Positions 25,664 to 38,193 of a stretch of 64,000 nucleotides of DNA are shown here, piece after piece. A program made the translations under genes and the position numbers. The DNA is from Xenoacremonium recifei (Eukaryota; Ascomycota; Sordariomycetes; Hypocreales; Nectriaceae): assembly GCA_012184525.1 (NCBI GenBank), contig WOFQ01000009.1:558001-622000 (forward strand). Direction: 5' to 3'. Each line of letters opens with the position of its first letter. The first letter of the stretch is position 1. The notes beneath the pieces were generated by a model. It did not search any database, had not been told where the DNA came from, and saw only the letters and a list, made by a program, of their open reading frames with translations.

Positions 25664-26782
25664 GAGTCGAATTTGCCCGATCAGCGCTCACTCAGATTGT
25701 GGTTGAGGGCGAGCGAGTGTGTGGGCAAGGGAGGGTGATGTTCGAGGGTTGTCGAGGTCTATCGAATAAGCGCGAGAGCCTCGAAGGGTAGCGTTCGTCC
25801 CGGGTCGTCGATGGGGTTAAAGGAGTGTCACGGCTTCTGTCAAAGAGAGCCTTCTGGGGAGATAAATGTAAAAATGGACAACGGCAATAACAACACCAGC
25901 AACGCGGACGGCTGCAGCACAAACAAAACGGAACCAGGTCCAACGTCACGTCTCGGTAGGCGAGTAAGACGGAGAAGGGAGGAGGGGGGAAAGAAGAGAG
26001 AGGAAAAACTGGCGGATGGAAACGTGAAGATTGGGCTGGGCGGCGGGAAGACAAGGGGGGAGAGGAAAAAGATGCCAAGTGTAAGGGTGCTGCTGCGTTG
26101 AGCTGGAAGCACGTTAGCGTGGCCGCGACGGACTAAGTGCTGGAGCGATCCATGGGATGGGATGGGATATAGGGGGAGAAACGGTGGACAGACAGCCTCA
26201 GTGGGCCAGCGCGCTGAACGGCCGAACGGTACAGGGACCGTTTAGAGGGCAGGCCGCCAAAGTCTCCTAGCGAAAAGCCACCTCGCCCGCTGCAGCTTAC
26301 TCTGTACAAGTATGGATCAGACGGCGGCGGCGGGGAGTGGACCGGGGGGGAGTCGCTCTAATTTCCAGCGGGCATCTGTCACTGCGCTGGACCTACGCTG
26401 GAGCTTATCTGACGGGAGCAAGCCTGGCAAGTAAGCGGAGGCTGTACAGAGTATGTACCTTGCCGTGTCACTCTCACGAGAGGCCGTCTGCACAGTACAA
26501 ACTGGCCGGGTGGGGGTTTTGGACGGTGGAGAGAAGAGGAGAGCCTGCAGCAAAAAAGGCCCCGGTGGAGATGGGGGCCATTCGGTGGAGAGGCTTCTAC
26601 AGCAATTATGGACAACTGCATTCTCTCGACTCTCGCTTCTCGAGGCAAGTAATGAGAAGGGGATTGTGACCGACGGCGGGGGCTGCACATCCTGTAGGCG
26701 AGCATTTCCGCAGCGACACCGACTCGTCTAACAACAGGGTCTGTGTCGGTGTTGCCACTGCACAAGAGTCGACTCTGACTGA

Positions 26783-26808
26783 GCCCAGCCCAGCCCAGCC
26801 CAGCCCAG
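26783..26808. repeat. GCCCA pentanucleotide tandem repeat, 5 copies
   Basis: Five perfect head-to-tail copies of GCCCA followed by G. A simple microsatellite in noncoding DNA. Confidence 0.9.
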
Positions 26809-29800
26809 GTCTCTCTTTGCCGTTCTGCAGCGAGGCTGCTAATAGTGCTGCCGTCTGCAACCCTGAGTGGACGGGAAGCTTATACATGCGGTCTAGCTGT
26901 CGCCCAGGGGTCGGGTCTGGGCGTCCAAAAGGGGCTTGGCTGGCGATAACGTCGAGAGCTATTGCAACCACCAGGCTGGGAACTCGCTGGCGCGCTGGCC
27001 TGGCTCGGCTGCTCCCTCTTGTTCGTCAGACGCTTCCCGTGGGCAGACGCACAAGAATGTCTCAACGCTGATCACGGCTCCAGTCCGGTCCCTCCATCAC
27101 CGATCACAGGCCTCATCGCCTGCCGGGCGCGCAATGGCGACTCGTCAAGCGGCGAGCGCAACCAAAGTCCTGGTCGGGGGGGCTTCGCAAGCTGCTTCGC
27201 AATATGTGGGGGTGTTGGAGCCCAGGAAATGCCGTTTTTGATTGAGGGATGCCCACCACGCGAGGACTGTCTGCTGATCTCGCGTTGCAGAAACCGAAGG
27301 GCGCCGTCGCGGGAGTGGCCATGCCGGGCTCTCAGCATTGTTGACGTCTGCGATGTCTTGGAAATATCCGGAGTATCGCGGCGATATGGCAATGGAAGTG
27401 AAAGAGGGGACAGGCGAGCTTCGGCAGAACTCTCGACCTCTCCCACTCAACCACAACCACTGGAACATCTGGAACAAGCCCCCAATAGGCTGTGACGTAG
27501 TTCCCCAATAGTACTACCGAGACTTCAGGGAAGGTATGGACATCAGTGGGATCCCGGCCTCGCTCCTGCCCTTCTGATACATCCAGAGCCTTCCACGTGC
27601 CGATGGGAGACATGGCATCGGCGCTCAACTCTCCTCCTCCTTCTCTATTCCGTGCAGACTCTGAACATCATCGATAACGCTGCATCCTCCGAGCCTCGAC
27701 CTCCCCAGAAGAGCCTCTTGGGATAAGTTCCTGCAAGCTACAGTGCGCGCTACGACCCTCCGCTAGCGAACCAGCCCGCAACAGGGTCCAGGGGACGGGA
27801 GGAGGGAGGCGGGCAGCATCAGCGTCTGCATCTCCAATCAACGCGCTACAAATCCCCCTTTCGGGTTCCATCCTAACCCCCCCTTTTCCCTTCCTCCCTC
27901 TTCCTCTGCAGCTGGAGGCTTGGCTGGGCGTGCTGGTGTGGCCAAGTGTCACCCGTCGGCAGACTATTTTGGCTATCTCATGCGCCTCTTCAGCCCTGCC
28001 CTCAAGTGCTTATGGCTGATGTCAGAAGGCCCAACCCGGGGAGGGCATCGCCCGATGCGCGGCCGGGACGAGCGTGGGGATTTCATCAAGCACGGATGAG
28101 CCTGGCCGTGGTATGGGCGCTGGAATCTGGCTCGCGTCCTCCCTCTGCTGCGGCTGCTCCTCCGTCTTGACTCGGAGGCTTGGTGGAGCTGAAGGAGGCG
28201 AATAGCCGTGCCGGTGGCCAAACGTGTTCGTGCCAAACGTCTTTCTAGAAGGGCTTCAGAGTTTCAATGAGTGCCGATCCGACACAAGCTGACTCGACCC
28301 GAGCGCCGGCCAAACTTGTCAGTAAGGTTGCGCCGTACGAGCAGAAAGAGGGCCCGGTACCATCAATTAATATTATTAGTGCACGACTCTGACCGAGTGT
28401 GATGCGCCAAGAATCTGAGGATTGCTGCAGCCCGTTCTCACGCACCTTCTCCTGTCTTGGCCATGTCCTCGTCGTCTTCACAATCCAGGCATCCCCAGAC
28501 ACAAGGAGAGACATCTCAAGTCGGTTCGGCCCCCCGACACCCGCTCTTCAGCCTTTTCCAACACCGACGGACAGGCAGTCGGCGCCGGATTCCAGCGCTG
28601 ACATCCGCCCGAGCCAGTCCAGCCTGAGTCTCGAGCATGCACAGGTGCCAGCCGGCAGGGTCCAGATCCCCCTCACCGTAGGGCCAGCGACTAAGATGAC
28701 GGCGCCCCCTGGTCACGACGCCACTGCATCTTTAAATTACGCCACAGGGCTAGACGGACGACTACTTGTACAGCGCTCTTCCAGCGGCCCTCGGCCAATT
28801 GACTCGCGCACGCTGGCTATCTGCGAAATGAGGAAGGCCATGTCACCATCTGCACCAAGATGGCATCTCAGTCGAGGCTACGCCGGCCGGGCGTCGATCG
28901 GCTATAAGGCGAGGTGCTTCCGTGATTGTCTGCATCTCGGTTGCGGCCGTGGAATGCAGGGGTCGCCAATTTCGATGACATCCTGAAGATCTGACATCTT
29001 GTGCTCTGTACTCTGTACAACTCCAACGCGAGTCGGTACTGGCTGTATTGGGACTCGATCTAGCATGTCACCATCATCATCTGCCTAGACACAGTGCAGT
29101 TGTTTCACCTGTCAAACCAACTGTGAGACGTTCCCCCGCAAACAGATGTCATCGGCAACGGTGTTTGCAACGTACAAACATCAGCCATCAAACATCGTGA
29201 CATGATGTAGACGTCCTCCAGCGTCACACTCTTGAAACAACTGGTATTCCTCATCAATAACCGGCTGTACCACGCTGTCAAACGCAGCTGTTACAAAAAT
29301 CACAAAGACAATTCGAGTCACAAAGGCACAGAGTCACAAGCGTGGAATCCAACAAGTTGTAAGCGTCAACGGATTAAGCGAGGTTCTGTTGCAGAGCTCA
29401 GGTTTCATGAGGCGCATCTATCCGTTCCGTCCAGATTCCCAAACCCCATCGCTGCATATCCAAAAGCAAGTGTATTTCGCCCACCCACGCTCCATTTCCC
29501 TTTAACTCCTCCGAGGCCATCTACATACGCAGACAAGGCTTCTTCCCAATTCCCAAAAACTGTCGCTACCATCCCACCGCCCAGGGTATATATACGGCGA
29601 GAAGGCGCCCAAAATGGCGCCCAATCCAAAACAAGGGGGGTATAATAACGGATTAAATGAAAACAATGAATGAAGAAAAGATGTAGATGGGTATGCAATA
29701 TGATGATGGCGGTGTAATGCGCGGCTCTCGCGTCATGAATGCGATCAAAGTTGATGATTAAATGAGGTAAATGCCTTCAAATCGCAGGCTATGTTGATAT

Positions 29801-29847
29801 GGTCGTACATTCAGGGGTCGTTATTGCTTGAGAGGCGAGTGAGTGCC

Positions 29848-32109
29848 TCACATCATTCCGAGGCGCGTGTTGCGCTTGTTCATCCGCGGGCCGGCGCCCA
29901 TGTTAGGGGAGAGCCGGCTGCCGCTGCTCGGCATTCCGTACGGCGGCCGGGGAAGCGATCCGGGACCGAGTCCTCCGTTTGGACGCTGGCCCGGGATCGG
30001 ACGGCCGGGAAGCCCGTTTGGCGGCCGCGCACCGCCCCTCGGAGGAGGCTGCTCGCCGCCGCCGTTCTTGGTCAGCCATGGCTGCTGGACGCGGCGCCAG
30101 GCATCCCGCTCGCAGTATGATTTGCCGTCGACCTCGAAGTACCCGTCCGAGAGCGAACGGCCGCAGTCGAGGCATCGGAAGCAGCCCACGTGGTACTTGA
30201 TGGCGAACTCGTCCTCCAGGTACTGGCCCTCGATGCCGCGTCCGCAGCTGCCGCACAGGCTGCCGTTGAGCTTGTGGTAGTGTTGCTCGCAGTACGGCTT
30301 GTCGTCGAGCACGTAGAACTCGGCTGAGGTGAACGGCTCGGAGCACGTTGCGCACACGAAGCACGCCTTATGGTACTTCCCCGTGAGCCGACCGTCCGCA
30401 GAGGAGATGCTCTTGCCCTTGATGGGCAGTTTGCAGGCCTTGCAGTCGCCGCGGGATGCGGTGGGATCGCGGGAACCCTTCCGTGAGGGCGGCATCGGTC
30501 GACGGGGGTCCTGGACGGCCGGGTCGAAGGCGTAGTTGTCGCGGGGCGAGACGCCATACTGTGGTGAAGGGAGAGGAATGTTGTGGTGATCGTGGTCGTG
30601 TTTTCGAGGAGACTCTTCCCGACGGCCGCTTTGGATGGCCGGGTCGAGGCGCTCTTCTCGGGGTGTCATCTCATATGGCGACTCCGCCAGGGGTGACCGT
30701 GTGCGCGGCGGCGGGAGGTCAATCCGCATGTCCTTTGGCCGGCGCACGCTCTCTGGTCGCAGACTCTCAATGGAGCTCTGCAAGTCGTTCATCAAGTCAT
30801 CCATGTTGGAGCCGTTGGACGTATTCGACGTGTTGGACGCTTGCCGCCGCGGAGGCTGTGACCGCGCAGGACTCGTCTGCGAGCTTGCCTGGCTCGGGTG
30901 GCTGAACGTCGAGTATCCCGAAGACCCGGAGTCGGAGGGCGTGTGATAGGGGTTGCTGGAGCCGAACTCGGCCGCGAGGTCAACGGAGCCGGCGAAGCGG
31001 CTGTTGGAAGGCCGCATGAGACTCTTGCGCGGCGGCGGTGGCCGGGATGTGTCGGGGCCCATGGACGGCCGTCGGACCTCGTCGCCGCTGTGTGTGCGTA
31101 GCCGGTCGGGGCGCGAACCCGGCGCGGAGGGCGTGCGGTACGGCGGATCGGCGGGCATGGAGGCCTTTGGGAACGTCTCGGAGCGGTTGATACCGCCCAG
31201 GGGCTGCGGCTGTTCACCGACATCGTCACCAGCGCGTGACGGCGGTCCAAAGCCCTCGTATCCCGTCTTCCTCGGTAACCGTGGCGGCGGCATGCTGCCG
31301 TTGCTGCCGTTGGATGCGTTAGATGTCGCCGTGCCGGGGCGGTCAAGATACGACGACTCCTTGAGTGACGGGTTCAGCATCATAGTCATGTCCTCCTTGC
31401 GGCCAATGGACGAGTTGCGCGGCGGAAACTGACTCCGCGGCGTCGGTATTGAGGGCTTGCGGCTCGCCTCGAAGGGTCCCGGAGCTATGGAGTTCATGCG
31501 CTCGAGGAAGTTGCTTGCGGTTGGGCTCTCGGAGCGTGGCTCAAAGTCGCCGCCGTCGTGATGGTGTGAGAAGGCGCCGTAACCTCCTGGGCGGTTAATT
31601 GCCCGCGGAGACGACGCCATGTTGCTGGAGAGGCGGGATCCGAAGTAGTCGGAGGTGCGGCCTGTGGATGGTTGAGGCGCATTGGGAGTAAGTGGTGATG
31701 CACTATATGGTTCGCTCAAGATACTGTTTGGAGTCAACTGCCCTTGGCGCATGAACGCTCCATCTATGATAGGAATGTCAGTGTCCGACTCTCTAAATCT
31801 CAGGGTAACATGATGCTACTCACTTGCAGCTCTTGTATCAACAGCCGGTGGTGTTCGTCCTGGCTTTTGGAGGTATGTTTGTGGTTGGTCATAAGGGTTG
31901 AAGGTGTCATGGGCATCCGGCGGAGGCGATACTGGGCGGTGAACAGTCAGTCGGGCTGGGTCGATATCGTGTGTTGTTGTTGCTTCCTGCTTACGCTCTG
32001 CTGTAGGCCCGCCGCACACATGCTCGCCCATCATGGAGATCTCGACTTGGTTGCCGCATGACGAGCATTTGATGGTGGGGAGCAGCGTGGACTCCCGCGG
32101 CGCAGCCAT
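29848..32109 (-). CDS. Paxillin-like protein with two LIM domains
   Basis: Three exons: 32109-31995, 31931-31824, 31763-29848, giving 712 residues. The N-terminus carries a small CX2C...HxC module (Cys15, Cys18, His30, Cys32). A long Ser/Pro-rich disordered region follows, then two C-terminal LIM zinc fingers at about 515-570 (CKACKLPIKG ... YCEQHYH) and 578-628 (CGSCGRGIEG ... YCERDAW). The layout matches fungal paxillin-like LIM proteins (yeast Pxl1 and relatives) that act at the actomyosin ring, polarity sites or Rho signalling; that role is from family knowledge. The first intron (63 bp) is a multiple of three with no stop, so its retention would add 21 residues in frame; I removed it because donor GTAAGC, branch CTGAC and acceptor CAG are all good. 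Confidence 0.85.
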
Positions 32110-35100
32110 CGTGAAGACGGGATTTGGTCCCCTTCCTTATAGCGGTCTGCACGCTTCCTCAACCCGGCGGTCTCGCTTCGTTCGCTCTTATAGCTGCGGC
32201 GCTCGCATTGAAGGGCCGGTCGGCTGCGACTCTTAAAAGTTCTAATCGTTTCTCGCAAAGACTTTTCTGAAAGCCGGGTTCGGTGGGCAAAGTAGTGTTG
32301 GTTGTTCTCGTGGTCAAAGGAATTTCTTCCGCGTATAACGCCCGGATACCGTGGTCGAATCGATCTCCTTGTTCGCTGTTCCGGCAGATCCTCCAATCAC
32401 CCCAAAGAAACACGCTCGTGATGTAAGTCGAAACGGGATGCGAATCGGAGCAACGAAGCAGCAGACACGGCTCTGAATAGCGAATTTCTACCAACACGGA
32501 CACGCTGAGGCTTGCTGACGGGGAGACTGCGCCTAGGAATGGAGGGCTGGCGGCAGGCGAAGTACTGGTATGGTCTCTCCAGCTTAGAGCTTCAAGCTCG
32601 ACGAGAGGGCTCTCTCAAGGTTTCCCCTCTTCTCTCAACTTTCAATGCGTGCCGTCGATGAAGTCACACGCAAAGAACAATGGCGATACCGGGAAGCAAA
32701 CGGGGAAGAGAGATCAAACAACATGCGACACGGAAGCAGAACAGAGAGAAGCCGGGAAGTAAGAGGAGAGAGAGGGTTGATGCGCATAGTGTCTCGAATG
32801 TGGAGGGCGAGCTAGGGAGTGAGAGTGGGCGAGTGGGTTGGCTAGGGGGGGGATCCTGGTCGGGACGTTTTTTCCCTTTGGCTCAATAAAGCTGGCCTCC
32901 CTGCTGCCAGTCCAATGGTTTTATTATGCTGCTGCTAAAATCCGCCATAATTAAGACCCCTGCACCCCTGGCCTGGACCCCTGCTCTGGCTGCCAGGCGG
33001 CAGACACTGGGACGCAGAATTGATTGCGGTCTGCATGCCTGTCATATGGAGGAACTGCACCGTCTGCGGTAATTGCCTAATCAAGGAGCGTCTCCCAATC
33101 GCAGCTTGAGGACGGAGTGAAACGCCACAGGAAGCGCTGCGTGACTCGCTGTTTGGGCCGCTTGTCGACATCTGTCTCTCCACCGAGGTCCCGATGCGGT
33201 GGGCGTGTTAGTCGGGTGTAACAGAGGCTGACAATGCTGTTCATGCGTCTTCCCATGTGGTTTCCCGGTGCGTGAGTGAGGCGTTTGGATGGCCAGTGAA
33301 ACACATGCCTCGTGGTAGAATGTCACTGGGAAACGCCATGGTCTAGATCTCGCAACTGTAATTCGGCCTCGCAAGGCCAGAGGTCGTTGTGGAATCGTTC
33401 ATGATGACCCGAGAACTTGGGGATCCAATCGCCATCACGTCGAATTCTCCAAGAAGTTACCTTACCTCTAGTTGAGGAGCGGTCGACCAACATGGCACGC
33501 ATCTGGCGGGCTCCCCTAATGCGATCCGCCCCGAGAGTCTATTTGGTACAATCACAAGGAGGCATTTACTCAATAAACTCAAGGCCGATATCAAAGGTTG
33601 CCCAGGCGTCAGATCCCGCCATTCCTGTACCTCCTCGCATACGCACCGTAATCCGTCCTGTCGGGTCGCTCAAAAGCTTAAAGAGTTCGCTCTATCGACG
33701 ACTATGTGCACTACTCGCCAGTAGCATCAGAGGTAATAGGGAGTTCATGCCAATCGAAGCGCCGGAGCCTCGCTACTTACATGCCTTGACGTGAGGGAGG
33801 CCGACCGAGACACGGGCCTCGACGGCAGGAGGCTGACATCCGCATCCGCGCGCCAGGACTGAATCCTCCGTGCTGGAAGAAAACAAATGCAGGACGCCGC
33901 CGTGCGTGAGATCAGGTGAGGGAGAGACACGGCGCTTCTAGTGGACAGCTGAAAGCCCGGAGTGCTATACCAAAGAGGCTCTCACGCATTCCGACCCAAC
34001 GCGATCAGCGAGCATCTGTCATGTCGATGTCGGCGAATTAGCTGCATGCTTACCAAAAAGCTCGATAAGAGGACTGCAGTGATGCTATTACTGGATGCTC
34101 GTTATTAATCCGTAACAGCTAGACAGTCTTCCAGAAGCCCGACGTGATTCTTGAGTCCATCGCCGGTCCCCTCATCCGGCCTGGACCGGCTTCATCATAC
34201 GAGCCGCCACTGAGAAAAGCACTGTTCAACAGAGTCCTACGGGTACCTTGCAGAAGCCTCATGGGTTCGACTCCACAGACACCGCTGGCCCCCTGTCACC
34301 GGCTAGACCATCCTGGGGACAAGGTCGGCCGAAAACGAACCTCTCATCAAACGTCGCTCTCTTCAAATCAGGCAGGCCCGTCGCGGCGGCCAGGGTGAGG
34401 CGGGAGAGGGAAATCTGTCAAAGTCTGGGTGGATGAGACGTCATTTGGGATACGAGATGGCGGCCCTCCTTGAGGCAACGTTTCTCCAGGCTGTATAGCA
34501 CCGAGACGGTCAACTCCCCTGGCCTCAACGGGAAGGCATGAGATGCCAATGTATCACTGCCCTGGTTTCGTCGTCGTTGTCCTACGTTAGACCACGCGCT
34601 CACCGATCATCTCGATGACGGACAGGGTGAATGATCCCCCAGAGCTCCATAGAGGCTGACCAGGTCCGATGACGACCTGCGGCGCACAATCTTCTGTCAC
34701 AGATTATGCCCCCTGGTCTCGCCGCGCCAGACCACCAATCACAAGCCTGTCACAGCTGACGGCCCTAGTTCTCAGGTGTGAGGCCGTTAGGCTCTTTGGT
34801 TGATCGTCATCTCGAGGCCGGGCTGCTTGCCAGGTTACAGTAGCCGCGAGCGGTCTGGCAGTGCTCGGACATTTGACGACCACGATGCCATGCAAGTCAG
34901 CGGGCTTGGCTTGTCGACGACGATCGAACTCAACGGCTATTTAGCATGCTGGGTCCCAATAAACAGGCAATATAATGCCCCATCTGTCTGAGGGTCCTCG
35001 TTGACGAGGAGGAGGACGACGACGACGCGGAGAATCTACGGGCGATGGTCCACTGTCTCAGGTCCCGGTGGCTCTTTGTGATGGAGAAGTGAGGGAGGGA

Positions 35101-37394
35101 GGCTTCTCGATGTTCCGGAAGAATTGGATTGCCAGATATTGAGGGCAAATTATGGATAGCAATGGGCAAGGTTGGGCAGTCACCTTGTGGGAGGAGAGGG
35201 CTGAAAAAAATCGATAACGCGGAGCCAAGACAGCCACGAGGAGGGACCGCCCTGCATGTTTCAGCTGCGACTCAGGAGACGAGGGATGGCGAGCTGCCGG
35301 AAGTCATGGAAGCCCTTCTTCAGCCTTCCAGCGCCATCGAGGCCCGGCGCTGCGACGGTGCGTCATGGTAGACAGTCCCTGGTCTCCAGGGAGACGCTCG
35401 CTCACACGACAGCAGCAGCAGTAGCAGCAACAATGGCACTTATCTACAGGCTCTGCCCAATCTCCGGGAGTTCCTGGCGGGCGGAAGATCATGCCCTGCG
35501 CTGGCCACGGGGAGCCGAGACCTCGGGCAGATCAAGTCTCACGCCGCAGCCGCCGGCTCCCCGACACCTCCGAGCTCTGGTGGAAATGAAGCCCAGCGTC
35601 TAGCGGACGGTTAGAGTGCGAGTTAGCGGCACATCGTTTGCGCGAGGAGGGAGGGAGGTTCTAGCCCGCGCACGGGGTCGCTGGCCCTCAGGAGAGAGCG
35701 TTGACGATCGTGCTGGCTGACTGCTGCGAGTTTCACGACGAGCGTAACAGATGGGATCGTCGATCGGCTATCTGACACAGACAAGACTGGACGTGCGTGC
35801 CACCTTGACGATGTCGTCAGCTGCCCGCCGTGGGCCAGTGTTCAATCTCTTTAGTTGATTGGCATCGTGAGGCGTCAGGGCGGTGATCGAATGCGGAATG
35901 GCTGGCTCGAGGGGTTTGTCGAGACCCTGTTGATCATGAACCCTTGTGAGCATGCAGCAGTCCGAGTTGGTCGAGGCCAAGTATTACTGCATGGACTTTG
36001 CATGCAGTGAGCGGCGCGACCAGTTTGCAGAGGATTCAGTTGCATATCCTGATAAGGAGGACAGAACAGCCTCCAATCACCTCCGGATTGACCACAGCCC
36101 CTTCTCCGCGCAGTAGCAGCTTCTCTCCGCGTCTTCAGGGCGTTGCAAGCCCCTCTCTCTCCGGATCCAACCCCGCTGTCTGTCTGTCGGACTCTCCTTA
36201 TCCTCCGCACCGCAAGTTGCGGAGCATGTCATTGGGCGTTGGGTAATGTGTTTGATAAGACTTTCGGTCTGCAGAGCCCGGCGATCGTTATCGAATTGCT
36301 TGGACGTGTTTGCTGCAGCCGCTGGACCCGTTGCGATAATTTCATGTTAGCGCTCAGGGGGGGAATGAGCGGTAAGCAGGTCGATCTGACCAGTCACCAC
36401 AGAACAGCTCACCCTGGAGAGATGGTCGAGCTGCTAGGCGGGGGATTATTGGGCTTGGTAGTGAAATGATTGCTCGCCATGGCGGACCAGTTGGCTGTCA
36501 TGTACGGGATCTTTGTCGCGGGATTTGCCGATCATGAGCTACCCTAGAGGAAACATGACGATGGTTTCCGAAAGCGGTTCACGACAACAGAACAGAGTTG
36601 CAGCGTGTAAACGCCACGTAATCAATGTTGTGGCATAGTTGCACAGCATGTGAATAAATTGGGTCAAAGTCTCTGTTGAGGCTTCGGGAGGAGTCTGTTG
36701 CATGTCGGTAACCTATTGCCAAGAGGCACAAGACTTATTGCCTGTCCGAGACTCGGAGGCCTGTCGGGAAATGTGGTTTATTTTCCGGCACAAGAAGCAC
36801 AACCCGACCCGAGGGGAATTATGAATGGGTTGGCTGGGGAAGAGGCTAGTAGAGAAACAGGATTGGTAACTAGGGATAGTTGGCCAGAGATTGTAGGCGG
36901 TGCATCATGCTGAGAATCGGGAGCAATGTATTTAAACTCCCATGGCACTCTGAATCATGAGCAGCAACAGCTGAGACACTATTCATGATGACAGCTCATT
37001 GCTTTGTTTCCCGACCCGTGCAGAGTAGAGTTGTGTTCTGTCATGTTCTCCAGCAGCACGTGCTAATCCCAATGTCGCAAGCCGAGTTCCGCAGCTGTGA
37101 TAATTGGCGCGGAATCCTGTGGGAGATGTCAAAGGGTCCCGTCGGCACGCTACTGGAGCAGAAGCTGCAACGGTTGGTTCATTGGTTTGGTTTGGTAACA
37201 CTTGAGAGATGGATGCGCGTCCTGCAGCAAACCAGTTGAGGCGAAGCCAGGGGTTTGGTGGTTAGTTTGGTCGGTACTGCTCAGGCCACTCGTTCGAGAG
37301 AGGGGGAGGGGGAGGGGCAGATAACGTGCGGTTGCATTGTCCAGGAGAGTCTGCAGGTGTCCTGTCTTGTCCCGGAGAGAGCCGAGGAGGGTGT

Positions 37395-37413
37395 GCTGCT
37401 GCTGCTGCTGCTG
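37395..37413. repeat. GCT trinucleotide repeat, about 6 copies
   Basis: Perfect GCT repeat in the noncoding region about 780 bp upstream of INO1. Confidence 0.85.
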
Positions 37414-37993
37414 TAAATAGAAGCTGTTGTTGCTGCGGCTCTCTGTGTCTTTCCTGTGGCTGTAGCTGCTGCTGTTGACCTTGCAACTCAACACAGCTTC
37501 AACCCGCTGCATCCGACCGCTTTGACGCCTGGCATGATGGCAATAAGCGAGCTGCTTCTGCATCGCAGTGGAGGCCGCCCCAACAATTCGACGACGATGG
37601 ATGCAGCAGAGGAGAAGCTAGAAAATTGGTGTTGCTGCTCCACTAGCGCTTGTGACATTGCAGTTCCAGCCATTGCCAGGTTCCGTTCCGCGCTCACCGC
37701 CCGCTGGACGCTTCCCGTATTTCAACGCCGCCGCCCCTCCGGATTCTCTCCCTTCCACCTTCAACCACAACCACTTCAACTCCGTTCACACACTTGCAAT
37801 CGCAGCTTTCGTCTTTGATCCGTCAAAGTCAACTTTTACCAACTCCCCAACCCAACTCTTCAGCTTGTTCTGACCCCTCTTACCCCGCCAAAAACAACTC
37901 CATCACCCCTCCATCAACTCTTATCAGTTCGATCGAGGGCGTTTGACCTCGGTCACTTAAAGTCGTCAAGACGTTTTCCAACCTCCTCAACTC

Positions 37994-38043
37994 GTAAGTC
38001 TTGACTTGACCTTTAGAGATGAACGCGTTCTAACCCCTCGCAG
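37994..38043 (+). other. Putative 5' leader intron of INO1
   Basis: A 50 bp segment with GTAAGT donor, TTCTAAC branch site and CGCAG acceptor lies in the pyrimidine-rich leader about 150 bp before the INO1 start codon. It contains an ATG followed almost at once by a stop, so splicing would remove a small upstream reading frame. Inference from splice signals only. Confidence 0.6.
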
Positions 38044-38193
38044 CACGCACCACCCGTTCGCAGGAGCCCGCTGCTCTGCCTCCCCTGGAGCTTCAGCGGA
38101 CTCACTCTCTGACCACTAAGAGAGCAACTACCCAAGAACCCGTCAACTCTCCATAACTTCTCCTCGCGTTAAAAGCCACTCCTACAATCAATC

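Larger units (their letters stand above)
25351..29847. other. 4.5 kb region with no supported gene
   Basis: Upstream of the DUF3405 gene (-) and downstream of the LIM gene's stop (-). Overlapping short frames on both strands without recognisable content. Contains small tandem repeats at 25644-25663 (GTGTC) and 26783-26808 (GCCCA). 25.7-26.1 kb is purine/pyrimidine-biased and may be the DUF3405 promoter and leader. Confidence 0.5.
32110..38193. other. 6 kb region with no supported gene; INO1 promoter at right end
   Basis: Divergent interval between the LIM gene start (-) and INO1 (+). Short frames only, no recognisable products. The last 500 bp are strongly pyrimidine-rich on the plus strand, as in promoters and leaders of highly expressed fungal genes. 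A (GCT)n run lies at 37395-37413. Confidence 0.5.

Noticed and set aside
34264..34274. GGTTCGACTCC, a B-box-like sequence suggesting a tRNA
   Set aside because: The flanking bases do not form a T stem, and no A box, D arm or acceptor stem can be drawn around it.
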